NCBI GenBank assembly: GCA_038503075.1
Contig: JBCAML010000016.1
Coordinates: 1,302,001-1,366,000, forward strand
Source: Gyromitra esculenta
Lineage: Eukaryota; Ascomycota; Pezizomycetes; Pezizales; Discinaceae
Direction: 5' to 3'
DNA length: 64,000 nucleotides
Of this stretch, positions 13,110 to 24,730 are shown one piece after another. Numbering within the stretch: the stretch's first letter is position 1; every line of letters starts with the position of its first letter. Both the position numbers and the translations under genes were made by a program. The notes beneath the pieces are model-generated. The model was not told the DNA's origin. It ran no database searches and saw nothing but the letters and a program-made list of their open reading frames with translations.

Positions 13110-15218
13110 CGTGATGTTGACGTGGCCTAGCAACTGTTATGTCCGTGGCGTGAGCACTGCAATTGGCTGATAGAAGTCTTGGAGATTTGTCACCGTTGGA
13201 AATACATGATAGAATCGGTAATCTTGATATTGAGGGTTGATCTAGCGATATGGGCAGTCTCAAAAGAGTTTGTTGTGTTGGTAATCTGATATAATCACTC
13301 ATGAACTGCAATTGTCTATCGTTAATATAATACATTCGTTATAGTGAAGTTTAAATAGACTGCAGATCTGCTTTGCGAATTTCATGGAAGGTGGATACTG
13401 GGTGGGTTTTGAACGGGAAGATTGGTAGCCGGAACCTGTCAGCTGCTAGTTGGCTTGTTTGTTTGTTTATTCATTAGGTACATGTAACCCTTGCTGCTAA
13501 TTGGCTACAAACAGTACTCTATTGCATGCCTATGTCGTACTCTGTAATATTTTTTTCCGGTGAATATAAAAGGAAACCCTAGGAGCTCAAAGTGAAGTAT
13601 TAGCTAAAACAGTGTTATCGAATTACAATTATATTCAATTAAACCAGGTGTTGGTGGTAAGGCTGTAAGTTGTAAATACTCCGTAGTATCTCAGCGAGAT
13701 CGAACGGGATCGCGAGATCATAATTAGTTCATATTGGTCGAGGCTGAGTTATAATCGTAACCAGTAAACAGACGCCAAGCTCAACCCGAATAGTAGAATG
13801 TATCGCTTTAGCCAGTAATAGTACGGTTCTATCCCGCGGTTTCAGCCCAGTCTTGTTTAGCATCGCCGAGATATTACGGTACTACCATAGCATTCCAATC
13901 GCGTTTTTCGTCACACCAAGGAAAAAGTAACCTCATTGACATCGAATAGGTATTATGCACTTTAGAGTATTCCGAATCACCAGCTTGGCGTTTGGCTGGA
14001 TTGCTTCCTAGGCATCAATTCCGGTAGGCTCTATCAAGACGCAGGCTTAGGTTCCTTGCCGCTCCATAAATGTTATGATTAGTTGGTAGATCACGTGAGA
14101 AGGTGGTTCATCCCTTAAATTGCATGGTTGGGTTATTCTCCCGGTATATTTTTTCAGCATTCATCAGCATCGGTAAGCGCAAAAAATCGGATGACGTTAA
14201 GTAGGTAGGATTAAGTACTTGCAGGCATACATACATACACCTCGCAATTTTCTTCCTCGGAGGAATTCCCATTCAGCGTTCTATGCTTTTGTAACTAGGA
14301 CCTTGAACGTTTGTGTAGGCTTGGCTGTAGCTGTGCTGGTAGGTGTTTATGCATTAGAAATCGCAGCTAAAGGTATCAACTCACCTATTTTACGTGATAT
14401 CCTATGGGTTTGGATTGTAAATCTTTTAATAATATAGGCTGGCTGCGGTTCTTTAGGTTTAGGTGATGTAGCGGAAATTTGAAGCGAGGCGTACTTAGCA
14501 AATGTTAGATAGCAGTCTTACAGAATCTCAGATAACCCATGGCTAGTACCAACCTTAGTTGTGTATATTGTTATTCGTCATAAAATCCCGGTAGTTAATA
14601 AGTATTAAGTACTGCAAGTTAACTGGGGGTGTACTTACTAGAAGCTGTCACACCGATAATCTAGATTGCGGTATTATTGTAGTCCGAGATCAGTGTACAT
14701 AGGTAACTACGTGATTAGGACGAAAAAGCAAAAAGGTCGTCGCGTCCGATAACCCCTGTTTGGTACTTGTATTTACTATTCATCCGAATACCGAGTACAA
14801 GTGAGTAGCCAAAATGCCCCAGATACTGAAATCAAGGAAGTTGCTTGTTAATAGCGATAGGCGGATGAGGGAGCGTTACAGGTGCTTGCTAGTAGATTCC
14901 AAGCTTATTTACTGTCACACCCTTTTTATGGACTGACAAGGTACTTTTCTGGTGAGCGACCTGGTTCAACATCAACGACTGCAAGTTCGATTGGCTAAAA
15001 TAGAAGCTCTTGTCTCGGGTGCACATGTCGATCGCTCCCGCAAGACCCGCTAACCAAGCCCCACCCATGCCAGGCAATCTCCACGCTTACGAATTGACGA
15101 GTGATAGTTCATGATTTATCTGTCTTGGGTTTAAGCAGCTCTATTTTCGTTCTGAATATGGCCACGATGGAATAATCCTTTAGTCGAATTTTGTGTAAGA
15201 TGCCAAGCTAGGGAGGAC
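13110..15218. other. intergenic; one hydrophobic open frame of unclear status
   Basis: Mostly non-coding. A 72-codon open frame at 14219-14437 (+) without an ATG has a hydrophobic segment (VCVGLAVAVLVGVYALEIAA) and is followed by further protein-like but stop-broken sequence to about 14610. It may be a decayed membrane-protein gene, but I cannot name a family. Confidence 0.4.
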
Positions 15219-15429
15219 TACCGTAGAAACTCGAAAAATTCGGTATCTCCGTGCAGGGGTTTTTAAGCACGTCGCTAACTTGTAAAGGAAATTCCTGAGG
15301 CTTAAGCAAGATCTTAAGGCGTTAGCGAGAGCTATCTAAGCTCATTCTAGGAAGTATTTAAACCAATCTAAGCTAGACCAAGGTGGCGTTGGGTAACGGA
15401 GATACCGAGTTTTTCGAGTTTCTACGGTA
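15219..15429. mobile_element. MITE with 32-bp TIRs and TA target duplication
   Basis: Arms 15219-15252 and 15396-15429 are inverted repeats matching at 33 of 34 positions (CCGTAGAAACTCG... outermost). Each arm is flanked outward by TA, so the element proper is 15221-15427 (207 bp) with a TA target-site duplication. This is the hallmark of Tc1/mariner/pogo-superfamily MITEs. There is no coding capacity inside. The nearly identical arms suggest recent activity or selection on the ends. Family assignment is inferred from the TA duplication only. Confidence 0.8.
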
Positions 15430-18400
15430 CTTGTTTTCGCCATCCCGGGTTGCTTGCCTTGACTAAGTTATAATTAGCGACCAGGACGAAACCTGAGGTC
15501 TCAAGTCACACCTTCCCGAGAGACAAGTCTTACGCTATGCCAATATTGAACCATATCGCAACGTATGAGCGATGATCAGATCTTAGGTATCTCTCGAGGT
15601 TGTAACACAATCTTAACAGTTCCCAGATATGTGTAGTGCACGCACCCTTAGATATGAACCAATCATATTTTTGGGTGCGGTACTTGGTTTGGCCCATTTT
15701 GGTCAGTGCTTGTTATTAGTAATCTAAGGCGAGTGGGGTTTGTTAGCCCTAGGTATTGGTTGGACGGTGTTTGATAACACGTAAAAGGGCTTGAGGCATA
15801 GACCTATTCCACAAAAGCTGAATCATAATTTACATCTTAGAGGAACATGAAGGTTGGAAGCCATGGTACGTGTCTATGTCGCTCTGTGTGCGGCGATTAA
15901 ATATTTCTGCAGTTGGTATTTTGGGTTGGGTGCTATACATTCTCAATTGTGGTGGGTGAGGTCGGTCTGAAACCACAGGAGGAACGGCTTGTCCTAGCTT
16001 GCTGAATAATATTGATGCCCAATGGTTAGTATCAATAGTGACCCGAATGGTCGCTCTATAACCTCGGTTGTAATTGGTAATAGCGAGTATTTACCGAAAG
16101 ATAGGAAGAGTCACTCATGGATATCGGCATTGATATATGTACCGTTCTTGAAAGAAGTTTAGTGCCTTCTCGGAAGCACGTTAATATCAGTGTTTGAAGT
16201 GGCGTTGAGTTTCATTAAAGATGCTGTGGATACATATACTTGCCGTTCATCTTTGAAACCTCATGTTGGCTCATCCCACCGAAGGGTCCCTTATCTTGTC
16301 CTAATAACTATCCCTCACGGCAACGCGGAGCAATGTTAGCCCTTGATAATCCTGAGTACTAGTTTTGAGTTTATATTACTAAGATAGTTGGCATAGCCAG
16401 TTAGATAGCTAGGAGGGTAGACGAATGAATTCGCCAATGGACCTGTGTCGCCTGTGATTTCGATCTTGCTATGGGTGGTGGCTACATTGTCAGGAGGGCG
16501 GATTAGAAGGGAGGCCACCGCAAGCGTCTCGGCCGTAAAGGACACGGACGCGAGACCCATCACTGGCGAAGGTCAGTATCCTAGAGAGCATCATTATCAC
16601 GGTTGTAACATGGGTGGCTAAAGCAAGAGTCATTTTCTTGCTCACCGGCTCTTGCATCGTTTCTATTTATCGTTAGGCTTATATGTTTCTATGTTAAGAA
16701 GTTAGGGAATAGGCATACTATTATAGCGTATGGTAAAAAAAAGATCAAGAAACGTGAGACTTGATGTTTAGAGCTGTTACTGACTCCCCAGAGCTTTCGA
16801 GGAAGATTCTAGCGGTTGGATTGGCCATAAATCCCTGTCACTAGGCCCGGTTTCTCGATCTTTTTTTGCCGTACGCTGTATCTTCTCCCTATTGCATGTG
16901 GTTGCAGATAAACTGTCCATACAGGTGAACCTTCGTTCGATGCCGTCCACTAGCCCACGTGGATGATGCAACGTGATCTCGGCGCTAGGGAAACATACTA
17001 GATCTCGGCGGCGCTGGGGTATAACCTGGGCAATGGCAATCAGGAGACTTATGAGATGAAGATAAGTGATGAACGGCATTTTTTTTTAGTTACTAGTTGT
17101 TATTTGATAGTAGGAGAGTAGGACAATGGTTAGTAGGATGTATCGTGGGTATGGTTTTGGAGGGTTTGAGGGATATAAAATCCTAGGGCCGGGTAGTTCT
17201 TTGGTTTAGACTGTAGAAACTGCTAGCCATGGGAAATCGTGTTTGAATACGTGTAAGTTTTATGTTATTAGAGTGCTGGGGTGATTCAATCAATATAAGA
17301 GTTTTTCTGCTGCATAGTAAACGTTTTACCTCTCCATATTCGTTTCGCAACATTATGAGGTTGTTACGCTTTCTCTATCTCCTACTGACTTAGTTGCATG
17401 CCGTACCTAGGACAAGTCCTTGACGTGGACTGGGCTAGTAGCTGTTGAAGCCTGAAGTACTGTGTTCTAATAGGAATTCATTGACAAAGGGTTCGGCTTG
17501 GGCTAGAAGATTTTTGGTAGTTACTCTGGTCTTTGGAGACCGGATGTTTGGAGCTATGATACTAGCTAGACTGCTCTATATGTGGTGGTGAATTTTGCCT
17601 AGACCTCTCTCTCTCTAGAGTTAGAATAGTACTTATCATTCTTGAAATTTATTCTTCGCTGAAATAGTCGACACAAGAGGGGTCAATGGTTCAGCTCTCT
17701 AAAATTAGAAGGGCCCTCGTATTGCCAAAATTTTATGTAGAAAATAAAGATCGAGAACTGGTTGATCGAGAACTGGTTGATTAAACAGCTGCTCTATATC
17801 TCTCGGCCTGGATTTGTAGAGGGCGCGTGCATACTACTAATACATGAAAAACTCTTCGATCCGGGATTCCTGCTCTTGACCTCTAGGGCCTCCTACTATG
17901 GGCTGCCTCTGGTGCCCGATTAGAAAGCCCTTTTTCCAACATTTTAGTAGGTAAATTATGCGAGTGATAATTCGTGAATAAACTCTCATGACTCGCACAA
18001 ATAAATCTACCTGTAGAGTTGGAGGTACTTAAGCGTATGACGGGAGTATGAATTTATGGAACTCTTCTTTTTGGTCCACTCTTATTGTCTGGAATTATGT
18101 TCCAAGGTATTCTTTTCTCTCCTTTTTCTGTTCTTCGAAGTGGATATGGTGGGGATCGGATGCCCATAGTTTCACTCCAATAACTTACTGGGTTCTCAGA
18201 AATACCTAGAGACAGATTACCCCGAGAGCATGTAGATCACTTAAGAGCAAGGTTTTCGACAGATCTAAAATAAAAAGGGCAAGCTAGGTATATTGATTAG
18301 AACATGAAGTTGATCAAAATCTGTGGCTTAGAAGGCACCAACTTGCGGCTGTTGGAATCCAATATCTGGAAAAGTTACACGGTGTGCTGTCTACCCATAT

Positions 18401-19921
18401 ATAATTAAGTCATGGATCTCTGCTTTATTCTATAGAGTCGTATCTAAGTTTACAGAGAGGCATTCACTTACGGATTGTATTTTAGACTTGGTTGGCATGG
18501 CTTCGCTCCTTGGAATCTCTACTCTCCTGCCAACAACGAGACAACTCCGAGCACACAGTCCCCATAGTCGGAGCCTGGGGGCGCACAGCCAATGCCAACA
18601 TAATTAAAGCAGCCATGAAACATATGTATCTATTAAATCCAGATGCATGCATACCTAACACATCCACAGGTCTCCTGCTCATCTATGACGCCGATCATAT
18701 ATCATCCCTGGTTTCAATGATCTCATCACCCCCATCCCAGATTCCAACCCCATTTCTGCATCGACTTGATATCACAATCCCCCGACCTCTCCGAAAAAAA
18801 AAAAAAGAAACAACCCTCCCGAAAAATTAATCCCCTACCTTCTTCCCCAACATCTAGCATCCCACAAACCCCCCATACTTCTGCACCCGTCTCACGAACA
18901 ACAATGGGGGTGGAGGGGGGAGGGGGGGACCATCAACATCTGCAGCCAAGGCGAACGGAAACATATAATATATGTTCCCGTGCCCCCCCCCCCCTCGTAC
19001 CATTACAGAATGCAGCAGAACGCCACCCTTTCCAGCCCCCCTTCCCCGGAATGAAATAATAAATAAGTAAATAACCCTTCCCACCAGCCAAGCCCGTCCC
19101 TCCTGAACGCGTGTAACATCACCCTACGAGTGACGGTTCGTGAATCCCTCATCTCATATTCACTCACTCACACACCGTTACACCCACCTTTAGGCTGCAA
19201 CGCCACACACTGCCCACCACAGACGTCAGCGTGTCATTATGGAGAATTGAATTCCTTGCGGGGGGGCGGCACACCGGACCAACGTCCGGTGCGGTTCTTA
19301 GAACTGGGGATTGGCGAGCCGGATACGGATCGGTGTGCTTCGGATCCGGGTTCGTGAGTTTGCTATGAGGACTTGAGAGGTGTTGCGAGTACACCAAAGT
19401 GATTAGTGGAAATGAATGGATGGGTGGATGGGTGGATGGGTGGGTGGATTGATTGGGGGGGGGGAAGATGGGAGGAGTTTTAGCCGTGGCGGATGAACTG
19501 CGTTTATGGGGTGCGGGTTTTCGGGCCGTGGTGGTACAAAAGTCTGGGTGGGGGAGAAATATTGTGGAAAATGTACAGTACTAATGAACTCCGCTACTCC
19601 TTCCCACTTTCCTCTTTCGGCACTATTTAGTAATTACAGAGAGATATAACCCATAAAAAAAAGGGACCCTCCCTAACGATACTAGTAGTTACCCTTCTCT
19701 AAGTTTTCTGAGTGGGCAAGTAAGGGTATCCTGCCCAGCTGGTCTACAGTAGTAAATGAAGCGAGGGACCAGAAAAGCAATAAACAATAAACAGTAAACG
19801 ATAAGCGATAAGCAATAGACCAGCCCTCCCAGTAGAAAGAAAGAAACTCCCGTGCCTGTAATAGGCGCAGTTTCCCTCCTCCATAAAGCAAAACCCCAAC
19901 CCCACTGAAAACAAATAACTC
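15430..19921. other. intergenic, gene-poor
   Basis: No gene can be supported. Contents include a 15-bp tandem duplication (GATCGAGAACTGGTT x2, about 17748-17777), an A run with CT-rich flank near 18791, a G/C-run region near 18905-19000, and a (GGAT)n-type microsatellite at about 19410-19465. An open frame at 18482-18682 (-, 66 codons) starts with ATG and has a hydrophobic stretch and a few Cys, but nothing else supports it. A hydrophobic frame around 15650-15960 has several stops. Confidence 0.4.
19410..19465. repeat. GGAT/GGGT microsatellite with G run
   Basis: Tandem GGATGGGT units (ATGGATGGGTGGATGGGTGG...) end in a run of ten G. Simple repeat, no other function seen. Confidence 0.7.
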
Positions 19922-21567
19922 CTAGACTTGAACACGTTTGTTGACACGGACGCTGTTCCTTTTTTCCCAAGCCCCGTTGGCATCAGTGTATCTACTCCTT
20001 TCTATACTCTTGTCGCTTTTGGCTGTGTGTTGCCGCTCCGTGCTTTTCCCCTCGCCAATGCCGTTCTCGCCATTGACGGTATATTTTTTGTGGCCCGTCT
20101 CGGCCCGCTTCTCCCCGAGCTCCCTTTTGTCCTCTCGTTTCTCCTCGACCTTCGCTCCGTCAACCCCGTTTTTACCATCTCTCTTTGTTTCGCCATCATC
20201 CCTGCCCTCCGCCCCACCCTCGCCCACCCGATCCCCAATCTCCCCGTTCCTCACAACCGGAAAAGCCTCCTCCACGATCCCGCCCACATCCCCCCACCAC
20301 CGCTCTCCAAACAGCCTGTACCACTCCACCGTCGTCTTCAAGCCCTCTTCAAACGGCACCTTCTGCGACCACCCCAGCTCGCCCAGTTTCGTCGCGTCCA
20401 CCGCGTACCGCCGGTCGTTGAACGGACGGTCTGCGGTATGCTGCACGTACTCCGCCAGCTTAAACTCCGGCGCGGCCGTGTCGTGGCCGAAGCGCGACAG
20501 CAGCATGCTGCATAGCCGCAGATTCGAGATCTCGTCTGTGGAGCCGACGTTGTAGGTGCTGCCTATGGCGCCGCGGTGCAGGATGGTGTCGAAGGCGTCG
20601 GAGGCGTCGGAGGCGAATAGGTACCGTCGGGTGTGCAGGCCGTCGCCGTGGATGAATAGCGGGAGGTTCCGCGAGAGGAGGAGTGTGAATTTCGGTATGA
20701 TTTCTGTATGTCTGTTAGTGCCCCACTACAGCAACCAGAAACCGGGGGGGAGAGTGGTACTTTCGGGAAATTGGTGAGGACCGTATATGTTATTCGAGCG
20801 CACGATGATAATAGGCAGCTTGAACGACTTCCAGTAACTGTGCACCAGCATCTCAGCCGCGGCCTTGCTGGCCGCATACGGGTTCGTGGGTGCCAGCAGA
20901 GCACTCTCCTTGCAGTCGTCGCCGGCTGCTACCTCGCCGTACACCTCGTCGGTGGAGACATGGATGAAGCGTTTGAGAGTGCCGCAGTTTTTGGCGCACT
21001 CGAGGAGCACGTGTGTGCCGTACACATTCGTGTTTGTGAACTCGTAGCTATTGCCGAAACTCAGGTCGACGTGGCTCTGCGCGGCGAAGTGGAAGATGGT
21101 GTCGATGCTGTGCTTGCGCAGGACCGCCTGCACGTCGGCCGGGGAGGTGACGTCGCCCTTGACGAAGGCGAAGTTCGCGCGCGCGGCGAGACAGGCGGTG
21201 TTGTTGAGCGAAGCGCAGTAGTCGAGCTTGTCGAACGAGACGATGTTGTAGTGCGTTGCGTATGTGAGCGTGAGGTGCCGCACGAGCCAGCAGGCGCTAG
21301 TAGCTGTTAGCTTTGTTCCGCTGGTGGTGCGGGGCGGAAGACGAACATGAAGCCGGCGCCGCCGGTGACGAGGATGTTTTTGCAGTCTGGCAGCGGGGGG
21401 AATCTGGTGCTCCCTGTGAGCACTGGCGCTTCTTTCCAGATCGCTGGGTCCGGGCGAAGCGCGGCGGCGGCGGCAGTGTCTTCGTCTTCGTCTGCGCGCT
21501 GGCGCTTTGCTTGGTGTGGCGGGGTGAGCTGGTCTTCGCTGGGGCGTTTGCTGCTGCTGGGCGCCAT
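19922..21567 (-). CDS. UDP-glucose (nucleotide-sugar) 4,6-dehydratase
   Basis: Exons on the minus strand are 21567-21347, 21296-20761 and 20703-19922; introns are 50 nt (GTTCGT...CTACTAG) and 57 nt (GTACCA...ATACAG). Phases fit, giving 512 aa. Short-chain dehydrogenase/reductase of the extended RmlB type: it oxidises, dehydrates and reduces nucleotide-glucose to the 4-keto-6-deoxy sugar, the first step to rhamnose. In fungi the substrate is probably UDP-glucose. Motifs: NILVTGGAGFI at 64-74 (the third Rossmann Gly is Ala75), FHFAAQSHVD, catalytic T189-D190-E191 in STDEVYG, Y214-x3-K218 in NPYAASK, RSNNIYGPHQFPEKIIP across intron 2, and DRPFNDRRYAVD. The first 60 residues are polar with a KRQR patch. 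About 120 residues after the domain (393-512) are highly charged low-complexity sequence, longer than the family norm. The ATG context CACAATGGC is good. The opposite strand is also open for long stretches because of high GC; those are shadows. Confidence 0.88.
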
Positions 21568-23670
21568 TGTGGTGATGGGGGGGTGGATGGCGAGACGAGA
21601 CGAGACGAGACACGTTACGCTGCGTTGCTGCGGAAGATCCCAGTTGAGCCGCACAAACGGTCCCGGGGCTGGGAACAGCGTGGACCAGGTGCTCGGGAGA
21701 GCGTCGAAATGCCACAGCGAGCGTGTCAAGGAGAGAGCAGAGGTGCACGACCAGCAGCCAGGGCAGGAGGGCGCAGCGAGCGCGAATAAATAAAGAAAGG
21801 CGCCGGTGCACGCGGGGAGGACAGCTATATCGAAACAAGGCTGGGGGTAAACAAAGGATAAAAGCGAGCGAGTGGGAGGACGAGAGCTCGATCTAACCGG
21901 CGGGGCGTGGAAGTGATCCCCAGGCTACTTTCTATTCCCTGCCCATCAACATTGCCCCAATCTGTCGCTGCACATCGCCGTCATGGCAGTGATTGTTCGG
22001 GTGTAGCGCGCGGGAGAGACGAGCATCTTCCCATCTTGCGCCATCCAGCGGAACAGCGGACGGTGGGCCAGCGGCCGAAGGGATGCGCTCCCAACCTTAA
22101 AGTGAGAGGGAGGTGCGGCCCGGCTGCGGACTAACGCGAAGTGGTGCCGGCAGTGTGTTCCTGCATGTGTCTCGGCTGTGGCAGGGCCCAGGGCCTAGGG
22201 CACGGGTTTGCCCGCCCTGTTTGCTCGGGGCCTGTGAACGACTGCTCCACATCCCCCCCCATCCCCATCCACCCTTAAAACAAATTCATCTATCCCCTCA
22301 CCACCAGGCTGTCAGTTGCTCCTTCTGACTCTGCTGCTGTCAAGGGCTCTGCCAGATTTCGTGGACTCAATGCTAATGCCAATGCTAGACTGCATTTTCG
22401 CCGCATGATTCACAGAAAACGGGATACGTCGTTCATGACGTGAGGGCCACTCGCCTCCAAGTAGAGAAACCATTATTAGCCGGAAAGTATTGAAAGCAAC
22501 GGATCTCGCTCTAAATATAAGCACAACGAGCATTTAGCAGTAGGAAAAGAGTTGTATCATCCCCCTTCATACCCCAAGCTGATATTCCTGATGCTATTGG
22601 TTTGTCCTATCCCTAGACTCCATGCCTTCAGCTGATACGAATCCAGAACAGACACAGGCTATTCAGAAAGTATCTGGACTTTTCCGTCTCCCATCTGATA
22701 GTAGCATCGATCGATCATTCATTCGACGGTTGCCATAAGACTTAAGGGTAAAGAAGACTTTCTTCCACTCAGGGCACTCCACGGCAGTCACACTAAGAAG
22801 CTCGGGCAATAGGTGCTATAGTGCACATTAAAGCATCTTTGGGTTTTCTCTGCATCTTCACGCACAACCCTCCCTCTAAATTCTACTCTTGGTTTTGCAA
22901 TAATGCGTTGGCAGGATTATCATTCACTAAGCGAATAGCCCGATACTCAAACCTACAAAGCGTGAACTAAGAGTCGCTGATAACAGCAGATGTGGATTCC
23001 GCTGGACATTACAGCTTCTCGGATGGCGTTTCGGGTCTGGGTGCTAATGGCAATTGCATATCCCTACCCCCAGGTACTTGTGGTAAAGCACGAAATGTGT
23101 AGACCTAAAGCTACGGGAAGGCCCCTCTACCATTCACAAATAAATACTACAACAGTATAGGTCATACCGGTAAACTTGGCTAGGGTACTCATCCAAACAT
23201 GCAAGACAGCACAATCAATAAAACCACGACACAAATGGCTCCCGAAGTCACCGACAGTCCTCGCGATGCCTACTATTGGGGTATCGGTTAGCACGTGATT
23301 TGGTCTAACCTAAGCATATAGACGTACCCCTTGAATTCTACGTGCATCCTGGTATAGTAATACTGGAATGCCAACAACGACGTTAACCCTCAGCGGGGGG
23401 CCCCGTCGCTGGTGTATCTGTCAGCAATTTTATAGACAGGAGAGGTAGGGGTCTACCGTTTGTGGGCGTAACAGCATTTCGGCACAGAAGAATAATGTGC
23501 CAACGATCGGGTTCTGGGTGGCGCTTCGGTTTCGCGGCTGGTATGGGCGGGTTAGTAGGCTGGTTCCACCTATCGAAGGCGAGGGGGATATTTACGCTCT
23601 CGTTGCGTCCTATTGAGATCATCGCCAAGGATTCTCCGTGCCCGCTGCTGACTTTCGGCTCATTCTCCTA
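21568..23670. other. intergenic upstream of the dehydratase
   Basis: GC-rich near 21,570-22,300 (probable promoter and 5' UTR; no clear TATA box) and then more AT-rich. No gene family is recognised. Open frames such as 23383-23628 (-) have no motif support. Confidence 0.4.
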
Positions 23671-24168
23671 TTACATCAGCTTTGTTGAGTGGTAATAGCA
23701 CGGGATACCAACATTGATGAGCTCTTTAACACGACCAATATCTTTCTCCATGCTCTCCAGGAACTCCCTGCGGTTTTTCAGGAGCCAGTGCAGAACCGCA
23801 ATAACAACTTGCTTTGCAAACAAGGGTTTACGGTATAGGCGTACACCCACTGCTTCTAGGATAGCCGCAATATTATGGAACCACCGACGGGCAAGGGCGT
23901 CGTCCATGCTTTCCACGAGCCGCGCGGGTTGGGCTTTTTGTTCGGGAGGCGTTTCACTAAATATCAGCTCTACAACTAGAAGTACCGAACTTTCGTATGT
24001 TCGGTAAGCTTCACGCTCGTGGCTGTTCCCTTCGTGGAATTGGCGGTAGCGCCCGTAATTGATTGACCACAATCTATCTGGGCTTTGTGGTGGGTTGAGA
24101 CTTGGCTGGGATTTCTGGTTGGGCTGTGAATGGCGGGCGCTGCGGGATTTGTTCTTTCGTTTGGCCAT
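23671..24168 (-). CDS. hypothetical protein, 165 aa
   Basis: Single open exon starting at ATG 24168 in good context (AACGATGGCC), with TATATAAG on the minus strand at 24256-24249, a normal promoter distance. The N-terminus is basic and Ser/Gln-rich (MAKRKNKSRSARHSQ), a possible nuclear or nucleic-acid-binding tail. The rest is helical with hydrophobic repeats (SSVLLVVELIFSE, AAILEAVGVRLY, VVIAVLHWLLKNR). I recognise no family, and no membrane segment or signal peptide is evident. The gene is the last one before the transposon nest. It could be a lineage-specific gene or an old transposon remnant. Confidence 0.5.
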   Translation of the reverse strand: MAKRKNKSRSARHSQPNQKSQPSLNPPQSPDRLWSINYGRYRQFHEGNSHEREAYRTYESSVLLVVELIFSETPPEQKAQPARLVESMDDALARRWFHNIAAILEAVGVRLYRKPLFAKQVVIAVLHWLLKNRREFLESMEKDIGRVKELINVGIPCYYHSTKLM

Positions 24169-24248
24169 CGTTTGGGTATCTGGTTGATGGAGTTGGTACT
24201 TATCTCATGTAACGTGAACTATCAAAGTTTTGGGAAATTGGGAGGGAC

Positions 24249-24256
24249 TTATATAT
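24249..24256 (-). promoter_or_regulatory. TATA box of the hypothetical gene
   Basis: TATATAAG on the minus strand, about 80 nt upstream of the ATG at 24168. Inferred from sequence only. Confidence 0.45.
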
Positions 24257-24596
24257 GTGTTATATCGCACCTTCTCGAAGATTACGAATAGAACTGGACC
24301 AAGACTACAGGATAGATAGTAGAAGCTTTACCAGCTACGTCAATCTGAAGAGGGGAGGTTAACTCTTGGCCGGTCGTAATTGTCCTCAAAGTCTACTTGG
24401 CCAATCCGACAGCGACTCTTATCCTGCAGCCTCAGTCTGGTCCTATTCTACGTTTACCAGAGGATGCGGCATTGGTTGTAGAATCTTGCTTTATCGGTTG
24501 GGGGCCTGAAAGCCGCAGGCTTACGATCAAGTTGAGTCAACCAATAGCCTGGATGTCCTGAAGCGAGTATATAGACGGCGATCTATATGAGAGCTG

Positions 24597-24730
24597 GGTA
24601 CTCGTGGTCCAGGATAAGAACCTGAAAACATGGGTGGTGAATTTGTATGGCGAAATATCCGTGCACCACTTCGTAGCATACAAAGCCACACACCCATGTT
24701 TTCAGGTTCGTATCCTGGACCACGAGCACA
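24597..24730. repeat. foldback (inverted-repeat) element, copy 2
   Basis: Arms of about 50 nt (24601-24650 and 24677-24726) pair almost completely: the outer 36 nt have one mismatch, then a short indel, then TTTGTATG/CATACAAA. The loop is only about 26 nt, so a transcript would form one long hairpin. The right arm contains GGTTCGTATCC, close to a pol III B-box/T-arm sequence, but no A box or full tRNA fold is present. The arm shares blocks with the foldback at 5063-5205. The LINE sequence starts soon after. Confidence 0.75.

Noticed and set aside
14219..16100. Hydrophobic, stop-broken frames that look faintly like a 7-TM or opsin-type membrane protein
   Set aside because: Only short hydrophobic runs; no Schiff-base lysine motif or other diagnostic sequence in order. 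Probably chance or very old decay.
17748..17777. Tandem 15-bp duplication as a regulatory array
   Set aside because: Only two units and no nearby gene.
19928..21838. Long open frames on the + strand (and other minus frames) over the dehydratase gene
   Set aside because: They are mirror frames of a GC-rich coding region; none has motifs, and the minus-strand gene explains the conservation and introns.
24690..24726. tRNA gene or SINE because of GGTTCGTATCC
   Set aside because: Only a T-arm-like piece within a hairpin; no A box, anticodon arm or acceptor pairing can be drawn.
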